The notes under the pieces are model-generated. The model was not told where the DNA came from, ran no database searches, and was given only the letters and a program-made list of their open reading frames with translations. The translations under genes were made by a program, and so were the position numbers. From Sporanaerobium hydrogeniformans (lineage in GTDB: Bacteria > Bacillota > Clostridia > Lachnospirales > Cellulosilyticaceae), in the NCBI RefSeq assembly GCF_002735925.1, contig NZ_PEDL01000001.1:557969-621968 (forward strand): 64,000 bases of DNA. Direction: 5' to 3'. Positions 26,380 through 33,188 of the stretch are shown here, piece after piece. Position 1 is the first letter of the stretch. Each line of letters starts with the position of its first letter.

Positions 26380-26838
26380 ATGAACATTGTCTGGCAGTAT
26401 TTAGATAAAAGAGCAGCGGCAATTAATGCCTTAAAAGATTACAGCAGCATGAAGTACATCATAGAACATACCGATGAGGACATTGCAACCCTCAACGAAG
26501 AAATGAGCTCCCCAGCTTCTCCAGTTATCAATGGCATGCCATCGACCCATGATCCAAAAGCAGGAGAGAAAAGGCTCATTGCCTGCATCAATGAAATTGA
26601 TGTATTGAAAGAACGTTATCGTCAAGCACTGGAATACATGGATTGGTTTCAACCCGCATGGGATGCTTTAACAGAAGACGAGCAGTATGTGTTAAAGGAG
26701 TTTTATTTGGATGATGAACAAAAGCAGATTGATGCTGTGTATAACATCTGTGATCATTTCAATATAGAACGTTCTTCAGCATACAACAAAAAGAATCGAG
26801 CGCTTCAACATTTAGCACTACTACTCTATGGAAAGTAA
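26380..26838 (+). CDS. DUF1492/ArpU-like late transcription regulator
   Basis: A 152-aa protein with AAAGGAGG before the ATG. The N-terminal half is helical. The C-terminal part (LTEDEQYVLKEFYLDDEQKQ ... FNIERSSAYNKKNRALQHL) is a sigma region 4-like HTH, as in the DUF1492/ArpU group. In related phages the last early gene codes for such a protein, and it switches on the late promoter just upstream of the packaging genes. The position, directly before a promoter-like region and the HNH/terminase genes, fits. Confidence 0.75.
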   Translation: MNIVWQYLDKRAAAINALKDYSSMKYIIEHTDEDIATLNEEMSSPASPVINGMPSTHDPKAGEKRLIACINEIDVLKERYRQALEYMDWFQPAWDALTEDEQYVLKEFYLDDEQKQIDAVYNICDHFNIERSSAYNKKNRALQHLALLLYGK

Positions 26839-26849
26839 TGAGTAATATC

Positions 26850-26879
26850 TTGGACGATTTTATTAGAAATCCATAATAC
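26850..26879 (+). promoter_or_regulatory. Candidate late promoter
   Basis: TTGGAC (26850-26855) with an ATAATA/TAATAC -10 at 17-18 nt. It lies right after the ArpU-like regulator and before a hairpin terminator and the HNH gene. This would be the natural target of the regulator; binding sites cannot be identified. Confidence 0.35.
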
Positions 26880-26904
26880 AATGGTATTGTGAAAAATTGT
26901 AGAG

Positions 26905-26936
26905 AGCCTTCGTGGAAATACCACGAGGGCTTTTTG
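26905..26936 (+). terminator. Intrinsic terminator before the packaging genes
   Basis: AGCCTTCGTGG-AAATA-CCACGAGGGCT followed by five Ts: an 11-bp stem with one wobble. It closes the early operon. If the late promoter candidate just upstream is real, late transcription must read through it, which would call for antitermination. Confidence 0.8.
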
Positions 26937-26957
26937 TATGTCCAAAGGAGGTGCGAA

Positions 26958-27317
26958 ATGCCAAAGAAACCAAAAAGACCATGTTCTTATCCTGGTTGTC
27001 CGGAACTGACAGATGGACGCTTTTGTCCGGAGCATACAAAAAAAGAAGCTTCTCGTTATGAAAAATATCAGAGAGATCCTGAAACGAGGAAGCGTTACGG
27101 TCGTGCATGGAAAAGAATACGTGACCGTTACATTACAGCCCATCCACTATGTGAAGAGTGTAAAAGACAAGGAAAGCTGACACCAGCAACTGAAGTGCAC
27201 CATATCCTTCCCTTGGCACGAGGTGGGACACACGATGAAAGCAACCTAATGGCTCTTTGTACTCCTTGTCACTCAGCTATCACAGCAAGAGATGGAGACC
27301 GTTGGCCATCCCGGTAG
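26958..27317 (+). CDS. Phage HNH endonuclease
   Basis: A 119-aa protein starting MPKKPKRPCS, with AAAGGAGGTG upstream. The N-terminal CSYPGCPELT...CPEH looks like a zinc knuckle. The HNH core is CEECKRQG ... EVHHILPLARGG ... NLMALCTPCHSA (~68-108), with all metal ligands. HNH proteins next to small terminase in HK97-like phages are needed for cos cleavage together with terminase. The 111-nt gap to the small terminase gene is the likely cleavage region. Confidence 0.92.
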   Translation: MPKKPKRPCSYPGCPELTDGRFCPEHTKKEASRYEKYQRDPETRKRYGRAWKRIRDRYITAHPLCEECKRQGKLTPATEVHHILPLARGGTHDESNLMALCTPCHSAITARDGDRWPSR

Positions 27318-27428
27318 GGGGAGTCAAATCTCTACAGCTTTTAAACGGTCAACGGGCGTGGGGCTTCGTGCAAAAAGTCGCAGTTTCAAACGGGGTAATA
27401 CCCCCTTAATAAGAAAAGAGGTGAGTTA
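27318..27428. other. Candidate cos region
   Basis: Non-coding gap between the HNH and small terminase genes. It is GC-richer than its surroundings (AACGGGCGTGGGGC) and has an odd palindrome GGGGTA-A-TACCCC at 27392-27404. The placement matches cos sites of HNH-containing HK97-like phages. The exact cut positions cannot be read from the sequence. Confidence 0.5.
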
Positions 27429-27980
27429 ATGGCCAAAGATGGTACAAATCGAGGTGGTGCCCGTATTGGATCTGGCCAGAAAAAGAAAGCACTTATAGAT
27501 AAAATTGCTGAGGGAAATCCCGGAAAAAGAAAATTGGAAGTTATTGAATTTAAAAATACCGCAGAACTTCAAGGGCAGGAGATGCCACAGCCAAGGGCTA
27601 TGCTTTCAGCAGTACAAAAGGATGGTAAAACCTTAGTAGCCAGCGAAATTTATGAGCTTACGTGGAAATGGCTTGAGGAGCGAGGGTGTGCACATCTAGT
27701 TCTACCACAGCTATTAGAAAGATATGCCATGAGTGCTGCTAGGTGGATACAGTGTGAGGAAGCAATAAGTGAGTTTGGTTTTCTTGCTAAGCATCCAACT
27801 ACTGGCAACGCTATCCAAAGTCCATACGTTTCCATGAGCCATAATTTTATGAGTCAAACCAACAGACTCTGGATGGAAATATATCAGATTGTTCGTGAAA
27901 ACTGTGCGACAGAGTATTCCGGTACAAATCCACAGGATGATGTGATGGAACGACTGTTGACTGCCCGTAGAGGTAAATAA
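27429..27980 (+). CDS. terS: Small terminase subunit, P27 family
   Basis: A 183-aa protein. The basic Gly-rich N-terminus (GGARIGSGQKKKALIDK, then GNPGKRK) is the hallmark of P27-type small terminases. A helical DNA-binding and oligomerisation domain follows (ERYAMSAARWIQCEEAIS). It binds the packaging site and presents DNA to TerL. Unlike most HK97-like phages the large subunit does not follow directly: seven accessory genes lie in between. Confidence 0.88.
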   Translation: MAKDGTNRGGARIGSGQKKKALIDKIAEGNPGKRKLEVIEFKNTAELQGQEMPQPRAMLSAVQKDGKTLVASEIYELTWKWLEERGCAHLVLPQLLERYAMSAARWIQCEEAISEFGFLAKHPTTGNAIQSPYVSMSHNFMSQTNRLWMEIYQIVRENCATEYSGTNPQDDVMERLLTARRGK

Positions 27981-27994
27981 TAAGGAGATGTGAG

Positions 27995-29170
27995 ATGAGT
28001 AAGAGATATTTAACAGCAGAAAGTGTATGTGCAGGACATCCTGATAAACTGTGCGATATTATTGCTGATAATATTTTGGATGAATGCCTTAGAAGAGATA
28101 AAGCGACACGCGTAGCGTGTGAGGTTATGGCTACTAAAGGGAAAATTATCGTGGCGGGTGAGATCTCCTGCAGCGAGAAAATTGATATCAGAAGCATTGT
28201 TAAGAATGTGCTAAAAGAACTAGGTTATAACCCTTTGAAATTTTTAATTTATGTATATGTACACAATCAGAGTTCTGATATTGCAGCTGGTGTGAATACT
28301 GCACTAGAAGCACGAAATGGTATAAACGAACAATATGGTTCCATCGGCGCTGGTGATCAAGGTACTATGTATGGTTATGCCACAAAAGAAACCAGAGAAA
28401 TGCTTCCCCTTCCCCTTGTCTTATCTCATCGAATTGTAAAGAGACTAGATGAGGCAAGGAAAGGTAAAATTATTAAAGGTATCCTTCCCGATGGAAAAGC
28501 ACAGGTGACCGTTGAGTATCATGATGATGTTCCAGTGAGAGTTAAGACCATTGTAGTGTCAGTTCAGCATGAAAAGAATAAAACTCAGGAAGAGTTAAAA
28601 TCAGATATTCTAAATAATGTGTTATGGCAGTGTTTTGAGGATTTCCCTTTTGATGATGAAACAGAAATTCTTATTAATCCATCTGGACAGTTTGTATTAG
28701 GAGGACCTGCTGCAGATACAGGTTTAACTGGAAGAAAGATCATGGTGGATACTTATGGTGGACTTGCATCACATGGTGGCGGAGCACTTTGTGGGAAAGA
28801 TCCGACCAAAGTTGACCGAAGCGGAGCTTACATGGCTAGGTATATTGCTAAACATATTGTGTGGTGTGATTTGGCAGAGAAATGTGAAGTGGCTATTTCC
28901 TATGCCATTGGCAAGGCAAATCCTGTAGCTTTTTCTATAAATACTTTTGGAACCGGAACAGTTCCTGATGAGATTTTAGCCCTTGCAGCTCAGGAGGTTT
29001 TTAACCTTAGACCAGCAGCAATTATTGAAAAGCTGCATCTAAGAAATATCCTCTACTCGGATACAGCGGTTTACGGGCATTTTAACAGCTACCTGTTTCC
29101 TTGGGAGGATGTTAATAGATACAGCAAGTTAAGGGAGGTGGTGGAAAAGTATGCTAATAGAGAAGATTAA
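27995..29170 (+). CDS. metK: S-adenosylmethionine synthetase
   Basis: A 391-aa protein, close to the ~385 residues of bacterial MetK. Signature segments are intact: AGHPDKLCDIIADNILDE (~11-28), GAGDQGTMYGYATKET (~114-129) and GGGALCGKDPTKVDRSGAY (~260-278), which hold the ATP, methionine and metal ligands. It makes SAM from methionine and ATP. Its 3' end overlaps a DNA methyltransferase gene by 20 nt, so the phage appears to supply cofactor for its own methylation. Host DNA usually has metK elsewhere; its place between terS and terL shows that it belongs to the prophage. Confidence 0.95.
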   Translation: MSKRYLTAESVCAGHPDKLCDIIADNILDECLRRDKATRVACEVMATKGKIIVAGEISCSEKIDIRSIVKNVLKELGYNPLKFLIYVYVHNQSSDIAAGVNTALEARNGINEQYGSIGAGDQGTMYGYATKETREMLPLPLVLSHRIVKRLDEARKGKIIKGILPDGKAQVTVEYHDDVPVRVKTIVVSVQHEKNKTQEELKSDILNNVLWQCFEDFPFDDETEILINPSGQFVLGGPAADTGLTGRKIMVDTYGGLASHGGGALCGKDPTKVDRSGAYMARYIAKHIVWCDLAEKCEVAISYAIGKANPVAFSINTFGTGTVPDEILALAAQEVFNLRPAAIIEKLHLRNILYSDTAVYGHFNSYLFPWEDVNRYSKLREVVEKYANRED

Positions 29171-30395
29171 AACGGAGCTACTAATCCCTGCTGATTATAA
29201 TCCTAGAAAGGACTTAAAGCCAGGAGATCCAGAATATGAGAAACTTAAACGCTCTCTTGAGGAGTTTGGATATGTCGAACCGGTTATTTGGAATAAGACC
29301 ACAGGCAGAGTAGTTGGTGGCCATCAGCGGTTGAAAATCCTACTGAACATGGGTATGGAAGAAGTGGATTGCGTAGTTGTTGAGATGAATGAGGAAAAGG
29401 AAAAAGCCCTCAATATTGCATTGAACAAAATAAATGGAGATTGGGATAGGGAGAAACTAGCACTTCTCATTACAGACTTAAATGCTGCAGACTTTGATGT
29501 ATCGCTGACAGGCTTTGACCCCGGAGAACTAGATGATCTTTTCAAGGATACGTTGAAAGACAAAATAAGAGAAGATGATTTCGATGTGGACAGCGAGCTG
29601 AGTAAGCCCGCTGTTTCGCGTTTAGGAGATGTATGGATACTTGGTAAGCACAGACTGGTATGTGGAGACAGCACAAAAAAAGAAACATATAACATTTTAA
29701 TGGAAGGAAAGGTCGCCAATCTGGTGGTAACTGATCCCCCATACAATGTCAACTATGAAGGAACCGCTGGGAAAATCAAAAATGATAATATGGCCAATGA
29801 CGCATTTTATCAATTTTTATTAGATGCCTTTAAGAATATCGAATCGGTATTGGCATCAGATGGAAGTATATATGTTTTCCATGCTGATACAGAAGGACTT
29901 AATTTTAGAAAAGCCTTTGTTGACGCAGGCTTTTATCTTTCCGGTACTTGTATTTGGAAGAAACAGTCATTGGTTCTTGGAAGATCCCCTTATCAGTGGC
30001 AGCATGAACCGGTGCTATTCGGTTGGAAAAAGAAGGGGAAGCATCTCTGGTATTCAGACCGTAAGCAATCAACCATTTGGGAATTTGATAAGCCGAAAAA
30101 GAATGCAGATCATCCGACTATGAAGCCCATTGCTTTAATTGCCTACCCCATTATGAATTCTAGCCTTACTAATAGTATCGTACTTGATCCTTTTGGAGGT
30201 TCTGGCTCGACGCTGATTGCCTGTGAACAGACCGATAGAATTTGCTATACCATCGAGCTGGATGAAAAGTACTGCGATGTTATTGTGAAGCGTTACATCG
30301 AGCAGGTTGGAACAGATAAAGAGGTATATGTCATTCGAGAAAAAGAGAAGATTCCATTTAATGTGGCAGCCACATCTTCTGATGAATTAGATTGA
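29151..30395 (+). CDS. ParB-domain-DNA methyltransferase fusion
   Basis: A 414-aa protein. Residues ~1-95 are a ParB/Srx-like domain (LIPADYNPRKDLKPGD ... VVGGHQRLKIL). The methyltransferase has motif IV DPPYNVNY (~194-201) and motif I DPFGGSGSTLIACE (~345-358), the beta-class N4-cytosine/N6-adenine order. It would modify phage DNA to escape host restriction or to time packaging. No cognate nuclease is adjacent. It is translationally linked to the SAM synthetase upstream. The target sequence is unknown. Confidence 0.92.
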   Translation: MLIEKIKTELLIPADYNPRKDLKPGDPEYEKLKRSLEEFGYVEPVIWNKTTGRVVGGHQRLKILLNMGMEEVDCVVVEMNEEKEKALNIALNKINGDWDREKLALLITDLNAADFDVSLTGFDPGELDDLFKDTLKDKIREDDFDVDSELSKPAVSRLGDVWILGKHRLVCGDSTKKETYNILMEGKVANLVVTDPPYNVNYEGTAGKIKNDNMANDAFYQFLLDAFKNIESVLASDGSIYVFHADTEGLNFRKAFVDAGFYLSGTCIWKKQSLVLGRSPYQWQHEPVLFGWKKKGKHLWYSDRKQSTIWEFDKPKKNADHPTMKPIALIAYPIMNSSLTNSIVLDPFGGSGSTLIACEQTDRICYTIELDEKYCDVIVKRYIEQVGTDKEVYVIREKEKIPFNVAATSSDELD

Positions 30396-30433
30396 TAGAG
30401 CAAGTTTTAAATTCATTTTTGCACAGAAATAAC

Positions 30434-30462
30434 TTGCTATTGTGTAGCGTTAGAGTGATATA
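30434..30462 (+). promoter_or_regulatory. Internal promoter, copy 1 of a conserved pair
   Basis: TTGCTA (30434-30439), 17 nt, GATATA, inside the longer string TTAGAGTGATATATG. The same CTTGCTAT...TTAGAGTGATATATG arrangement with the same spacing occurs at 31483. Both copies lie upstream of an accessory gene, so the block between terS and terL probably has its own transcription. Confidence 0.6.
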
Positions 30463-30495
30463 TGGTACTACCAAATAAGAAAGGTGGTATGTAGG

Positions 30496-31188
30496 ATGAA
30501 AATTGAATTTAATCGTACTGGTGGTGAGAGAAAGGCCCTCGTTACTGCGATTGGAGAAGTACTAGGTGAAAAGCCTGAATACAAAGGCGCACCAACATTT
30601 ATTTATCAAATAGGCAGATTTGAAGTGGATAAGGAAGGTGCTCTTATTTTTGATGAGGGTGTTGTGGGCGAAAAAGCGGTCAAACTGCTTGATGAACTCA
30701 ATAGTCGAGGATTTACTTATGTGAAACCAGAAGGCCTGGAACAGGGGCTTACAGATAATACAGATTTGTTGGTAATTGAAATACCTAAGGAAAACTTCAC
30801 CGACATTGCCTTAAGTAACTTGGAAAAGATTCTGGAAAGTAAAGGAGATCTCATTAAAAAAGCACTTGGAGTAGAGGAATTACCTATTGAGCAAACAGAG
30901 GAAACTCTACGATTCCCTTGGTTTTCCTTTGATGAAGATGCTGAGAAAGTTAAAGCTTACACGCATTTCATTACAGCCCTTTGTGATATGGCAAAAAAAC
31001 AGAAGAGAATCACTGCCACAGCTAAGGAAGTGGATAATGAAAAGTATGCCTTTCGTTGTTTTCTGTTAAGGTTAGGATTTATCGGTGAAGAATACAAGGC
31101 CGCAAGAAAGATACTCCTTTCCAAACTGAACGGAAGTTCTGCATTTAAAAGTGTAGTTGCTAAGCAGGAGGAGGTAGATGGAATTTGA
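30496..31188 (+). CDS. Conserved accessory phage protein sharing a C-terminal domain with the amidoligase
   Basis: A 230-aa protein starting MKIEFNRTGGERKALV, with AAAGGTGG 9 nt upstream. The N-terminal half resembles proteins labelled 'virulence-related' in Bacillota mobile elements; the name carries no functional evidence. The last ~40 residues (VDNEKYAFRCFLLRLGFIG-E-E ... LNGSSAFKS) closely match the end of the amidoligase at 31558 (VENEKFAMRTYLNRIGFIG-D-E ... LSGSAAWR). I infer a shared recruitment domain. The gene follows a conserved promoter and overlaps the DUF4314 gene. Confidence 0.7.
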   Translation: MKIEFNRTGGERKALVTAIGEVLGEKPEYKGAPTFIYQIGRFEVDKEGALIFDEGVVGEKAVKLLDELNSRGFTYVKPEGLEQGLTDNTDLLVIEIPKENFTDIALSNLEKILESKGDLIKKALGVEELPIEQTEETLRFPWFSFDEDAEKVKAYTHFITALCDMAKKQKRITATAKEVDNEKYAFRCFLLRLGFIGEEYKAARKILLSKLNGSSAFKSVVAKQEEVDGI

Positions 31189-31412
31189 AAACCATTAACC
31201 CTAATGTCTTAGAACAACTCAGAAGTATCTATAGGCCTGGAACACGAGTGGTTTTAGTAAAGATGAATGATCCCTATACCAAACTGGAACCTGGGACGAG
31301 AGGAACTGTCATTAGTGTAGATGATATTGGAACCATCCATGTGAATTGGGACTCTGGAAGCTCATTAGGTATTGTATATGGCGAGGATTCCTGCAGAAGG
31401 ATTGAAGAATAA
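31185..31412 (+). CDS. DUF4314 protein
   Basis: A 75-aa protein with a TTG start overlapping the preceding TGA and GGAGGAGG just upstream. The sequence (YRPGTRVVLVKMNDPYTKLEPG, split here by TRGTVISVDDIGTIHVNWDSGS) is a small SH3-like beta barrel typical of DUF4314. Such proteins accompany amidoligase genes in many phages and conjugative elements. The function is unknown; a role as an adaptor to the amidoligase is a guess. Confidence 0.8.
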   Translation: MKTINPNVLEQLRSIYRPGTRVVLVKMNDPYTKLEPGTRGTVISVDDIGTIHVNWDSGSSLGIVYGEDSCRRIEE

Positions 31413-31482
31413 AGCACACGTTTTATCCTGAAAAAGTAAAGAAAAACTGTGTAAATTATGCTCCTTATATCGAATAATTGTC

Positions 31483-31511
31483 TTGCTATTTAACCCTTTT
31501 AGAGTGATATA
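31483..31511 (+). promoter_or_regulatory. Internal promoter, copy 2 of a conserved pair
   Basis: TTGCTA (31483-31488), 17 nt, GATATA, again within TTAGAGTGATATATG. It is ~50 nt upstream of the amidoligase gene, in a 145-nt gap. The identity outside the -35 and -10 boxes suggests a specific regulator or polymerase preference. Confidence 0.6.
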
Positions 31512-31557
31512 TGTACATGCCAAAAGGATAAACACACTTTAAAAGGAGTGAGGTACG

Positions 31558-32457
31558 ATGTTAAGTGCAAAATTCGGAATCGAGATTGAATTTACAGGGA
31601 TTACAAGGGAAAGGGCAGCCAGAGTTGCTGCAGAGTTTTTGCAAGGCACTTATAGTGAAGGCGGGACTTACTACGACACTAAGAAGGTAAAAACTCCAGA
31701 TGGTAGAGTTTGGAGATTTATGTATGATGGGAGCATTCACTGTCAAAGAAAAGAAGGTAGAAGAAAAGTAGCTGCAGGTAGAGATTATAGCGTTGAGCTA
31801 GTTAGCCCAATCCTAACTTACCGGGAGGACATTGAAACTTTGCAGGAGATAGTAAGAAAGCTTCGCAAAGCTGGAGCCTTTACAAATACATCTTGCGGCA
31901 TTCACATTCATCTAGACGGTGCTGAACATACCCCAAGAAGTATTCGAAACTTTATAAATATCATTGCAAGTAAAAATGACTTATTTTATAAAGCACTACA
32001 GATTGCACCGGAGCGAATGCGCTACTGCAAAAAGATGGACAGCATTTTGGTTGAGAAGATGAACCACAAAAAGCCTAAAACCATGAGACAAATTGAGGAC
32101 ATTTGGTACGAGGGTTACAGCGAGAGTAGAAGCACTCATTACCACAACAGCCGCTACCATTTCCTCAACCTTCACAGCTTTTTTACCGGAAACCATACAG
32201 TTGAACTTAGAGGTTTTAACAGCGAGCTTCATGCTGGAAAGATGAGAAGCTACATTGTTCTAGCGCTTGCCATCAACCATCAAGCCTTAACACAAAAGTG
32301 TGCATCAGCAAAGAAGCCACAGGTGGAGAACGAGAAATTTGCCATGAGAACCTACCTAAACCGGATTGGTTTCATTGGTGATGAATTTGCAAACTGCAGA
32401 GAGCATTTGACCGCAGCACTTTCGGGTTCAGCTGCATGGCGGTTTCGGGCGGCCTGA
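31558..32457 (+). CDS. Amidoligase family enzyme
   Basis: A 299-aa protein with AAGGAGTGAGG before the ATG. KFGIEIEFTGI (~5-15), YSVELVSPIL (~78-87) and TSCGIHIHLDG (~119-129) carry the acidic and His residues of the COOH-NH2 ligase (glutamine-synthetase-like) fold. Members join an amine to a carboxylate using ATP. In phages they are predicted to modify peptides or the cell wall. The final ~40 residues form a domain shared with the protein at 30496. A gamma-glutamylcyclotransferase follows, the recurring partner that could undo or edit gamma-glutamyl bonds. Confidence 0.9.
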   Translation: MLSAKFGIEIEFTGITRERAARVAAEFLQGTYSEGGTYYDTKKVKTPDGRVWRFMYDGSIHCQRKEGRRKVAAGRDYSVELVSPILTYREDIETLQEIVRKLRKAGAFTNTSCGIHIHLDGAEHTPRSIRNFINIIASKNDLFYKALQIAPERMRYCKKMDSILVEKMNHKKPKTMRQIEDIWYEGYSESRSTHYHNSRYHFLNLHSFFTGNHTVELRGFNSELHAGKMRSYIVLALAINHQALTQKCASAKKPQVENEKFAMRTYLNRIGFIGDEFANCREHLTAALSGSAAWRFRAA

Positions 32458-32495
32458 GCTGCCCCTAACCCACAAAGCTAAGAAGGAGGATTACA

Positions 32496-32954
32496 ATGAA
32501 TAAAAAATTATATCTTGCCTATGGCTCCAACCTTAACCTGAAACAAATGGCCAACAGATGCCCCACAGCGAAGGTGGTAGGAGCAAGTCAAATCAATGAC
32601 CACCGTTTATTATTTAGAGGGGCACACGCAGGCGCTGTGGCGACTATCGAGCCTTTTAAGGGTGGCAACGTACCCGTTTTAGTGTGGGAAATCACACCTG
32701 TCGATGAAGCGGCACTTGACCGTTACGAGGGATGGCCGTTCCTTTATCGCAAGGAAACAATAAAAGTGAAGTTGGGGGGTAAAACCGTTAAGGCGATGGT
32801 ATACATCATGAATGATGGGAGGCCGCTTGGACAGCCGAGCTGTTATTATTACAGTACAATTTTAGAAGGCTATAAGAGTGCAGGCTTCGATGTGGAAATC
32901 CTGCGCAAAGCGACAACCGATTCAGTAGAATCGGAGGAGGTAGCCAATGAATGA
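32496..32954 (+). CDS. Gamma-glutamylcyclotransferase (AIG2-like)
   Basis: A 152-aa protein. YLAYGSNLN (~5-13) is the substrate-binding loop of the family, and DEAALDRYEGWPFLYRKE (~71-88) holds the catalytic Glu. These enzymes release 5-oxoproline from gamma-glutamyl amines. Directly downstream of an amidoligase, it fits a make-and-remove cycle for gamma-glutamyl-type links. AAGAAGGAGG precedes the ATG; the next gene overlaps its end. Confidence 0.92.
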   Translation: MNKKLYLAYGSNLNLKQMANRCPTAKVVGASQINDHRLLFRGAHAGAVATIEPFKGGNVPVLVWEITPVDEAALDRYEGWPFLYRKETIKVKLGGKTVKAMVYIMNDGRPLGQPSCYYYSTILEGYKSAGFDVEILRKATTDSVESEEVANE

Positions 32955-33132
32955 GATAATTATGCAACAAATACTTGCCATTCGAGAAACAGGTGAAACG
33001 AATATGTTTGATCTTCCGGTTGTGACAAGTATTGCTTTAAGAGCAGGTTATACGGAGCTAGTAGATTACCTTGAAAAGAACAAAGGAGAATATGTCCATT
33101 TCATTTTGACAGGGGAAGCGAAAACAGAATAA
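32947..33132 (+). CDS. DUF5049-like small protein
   Basis: A 61-aa protein (MNEIIMQQILAIRETGETNMF...) with a GGAGG site inside the end of the preceding gene. Helical, acidic, with VTSIALRAGYTELVDYL. It matches the small DUF5049 proteins that close amidoligase blocks in related elements. The function is unknown. A terminator follows 15 nt later. Confidence 0.75.
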   Translation: MNEIIMQQILAIRETGETNMFDLPVVTSIALRAGYTELVDYLEKNKGEYVHFILTGEAKTE

Positions 33133-33147
33133 CCTAAACAAATTTTG

Positions 33148-33173
33148 AAGGAACTCTGCGGGGTTCCTTTTTT
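33148..33173 (+). terminator. Intrinsic terminator ending the accessory block
   Basis: AAGGAAC (33148-33154) pairs with GTTCCTT (33163-33169), followed by a T tract to 33173. It separates the terS-terL accessory block from terL. Confidence 0.75.
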
Positions 33174-33188
33174 CGTAGCCATAAGGAG

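Noticed and set aside
30496..31188. 'Virulence-related protein' label for this family
   Set aside because: The label is historical; nothing in the sequence points to virulence, so I described the domain structure instead.
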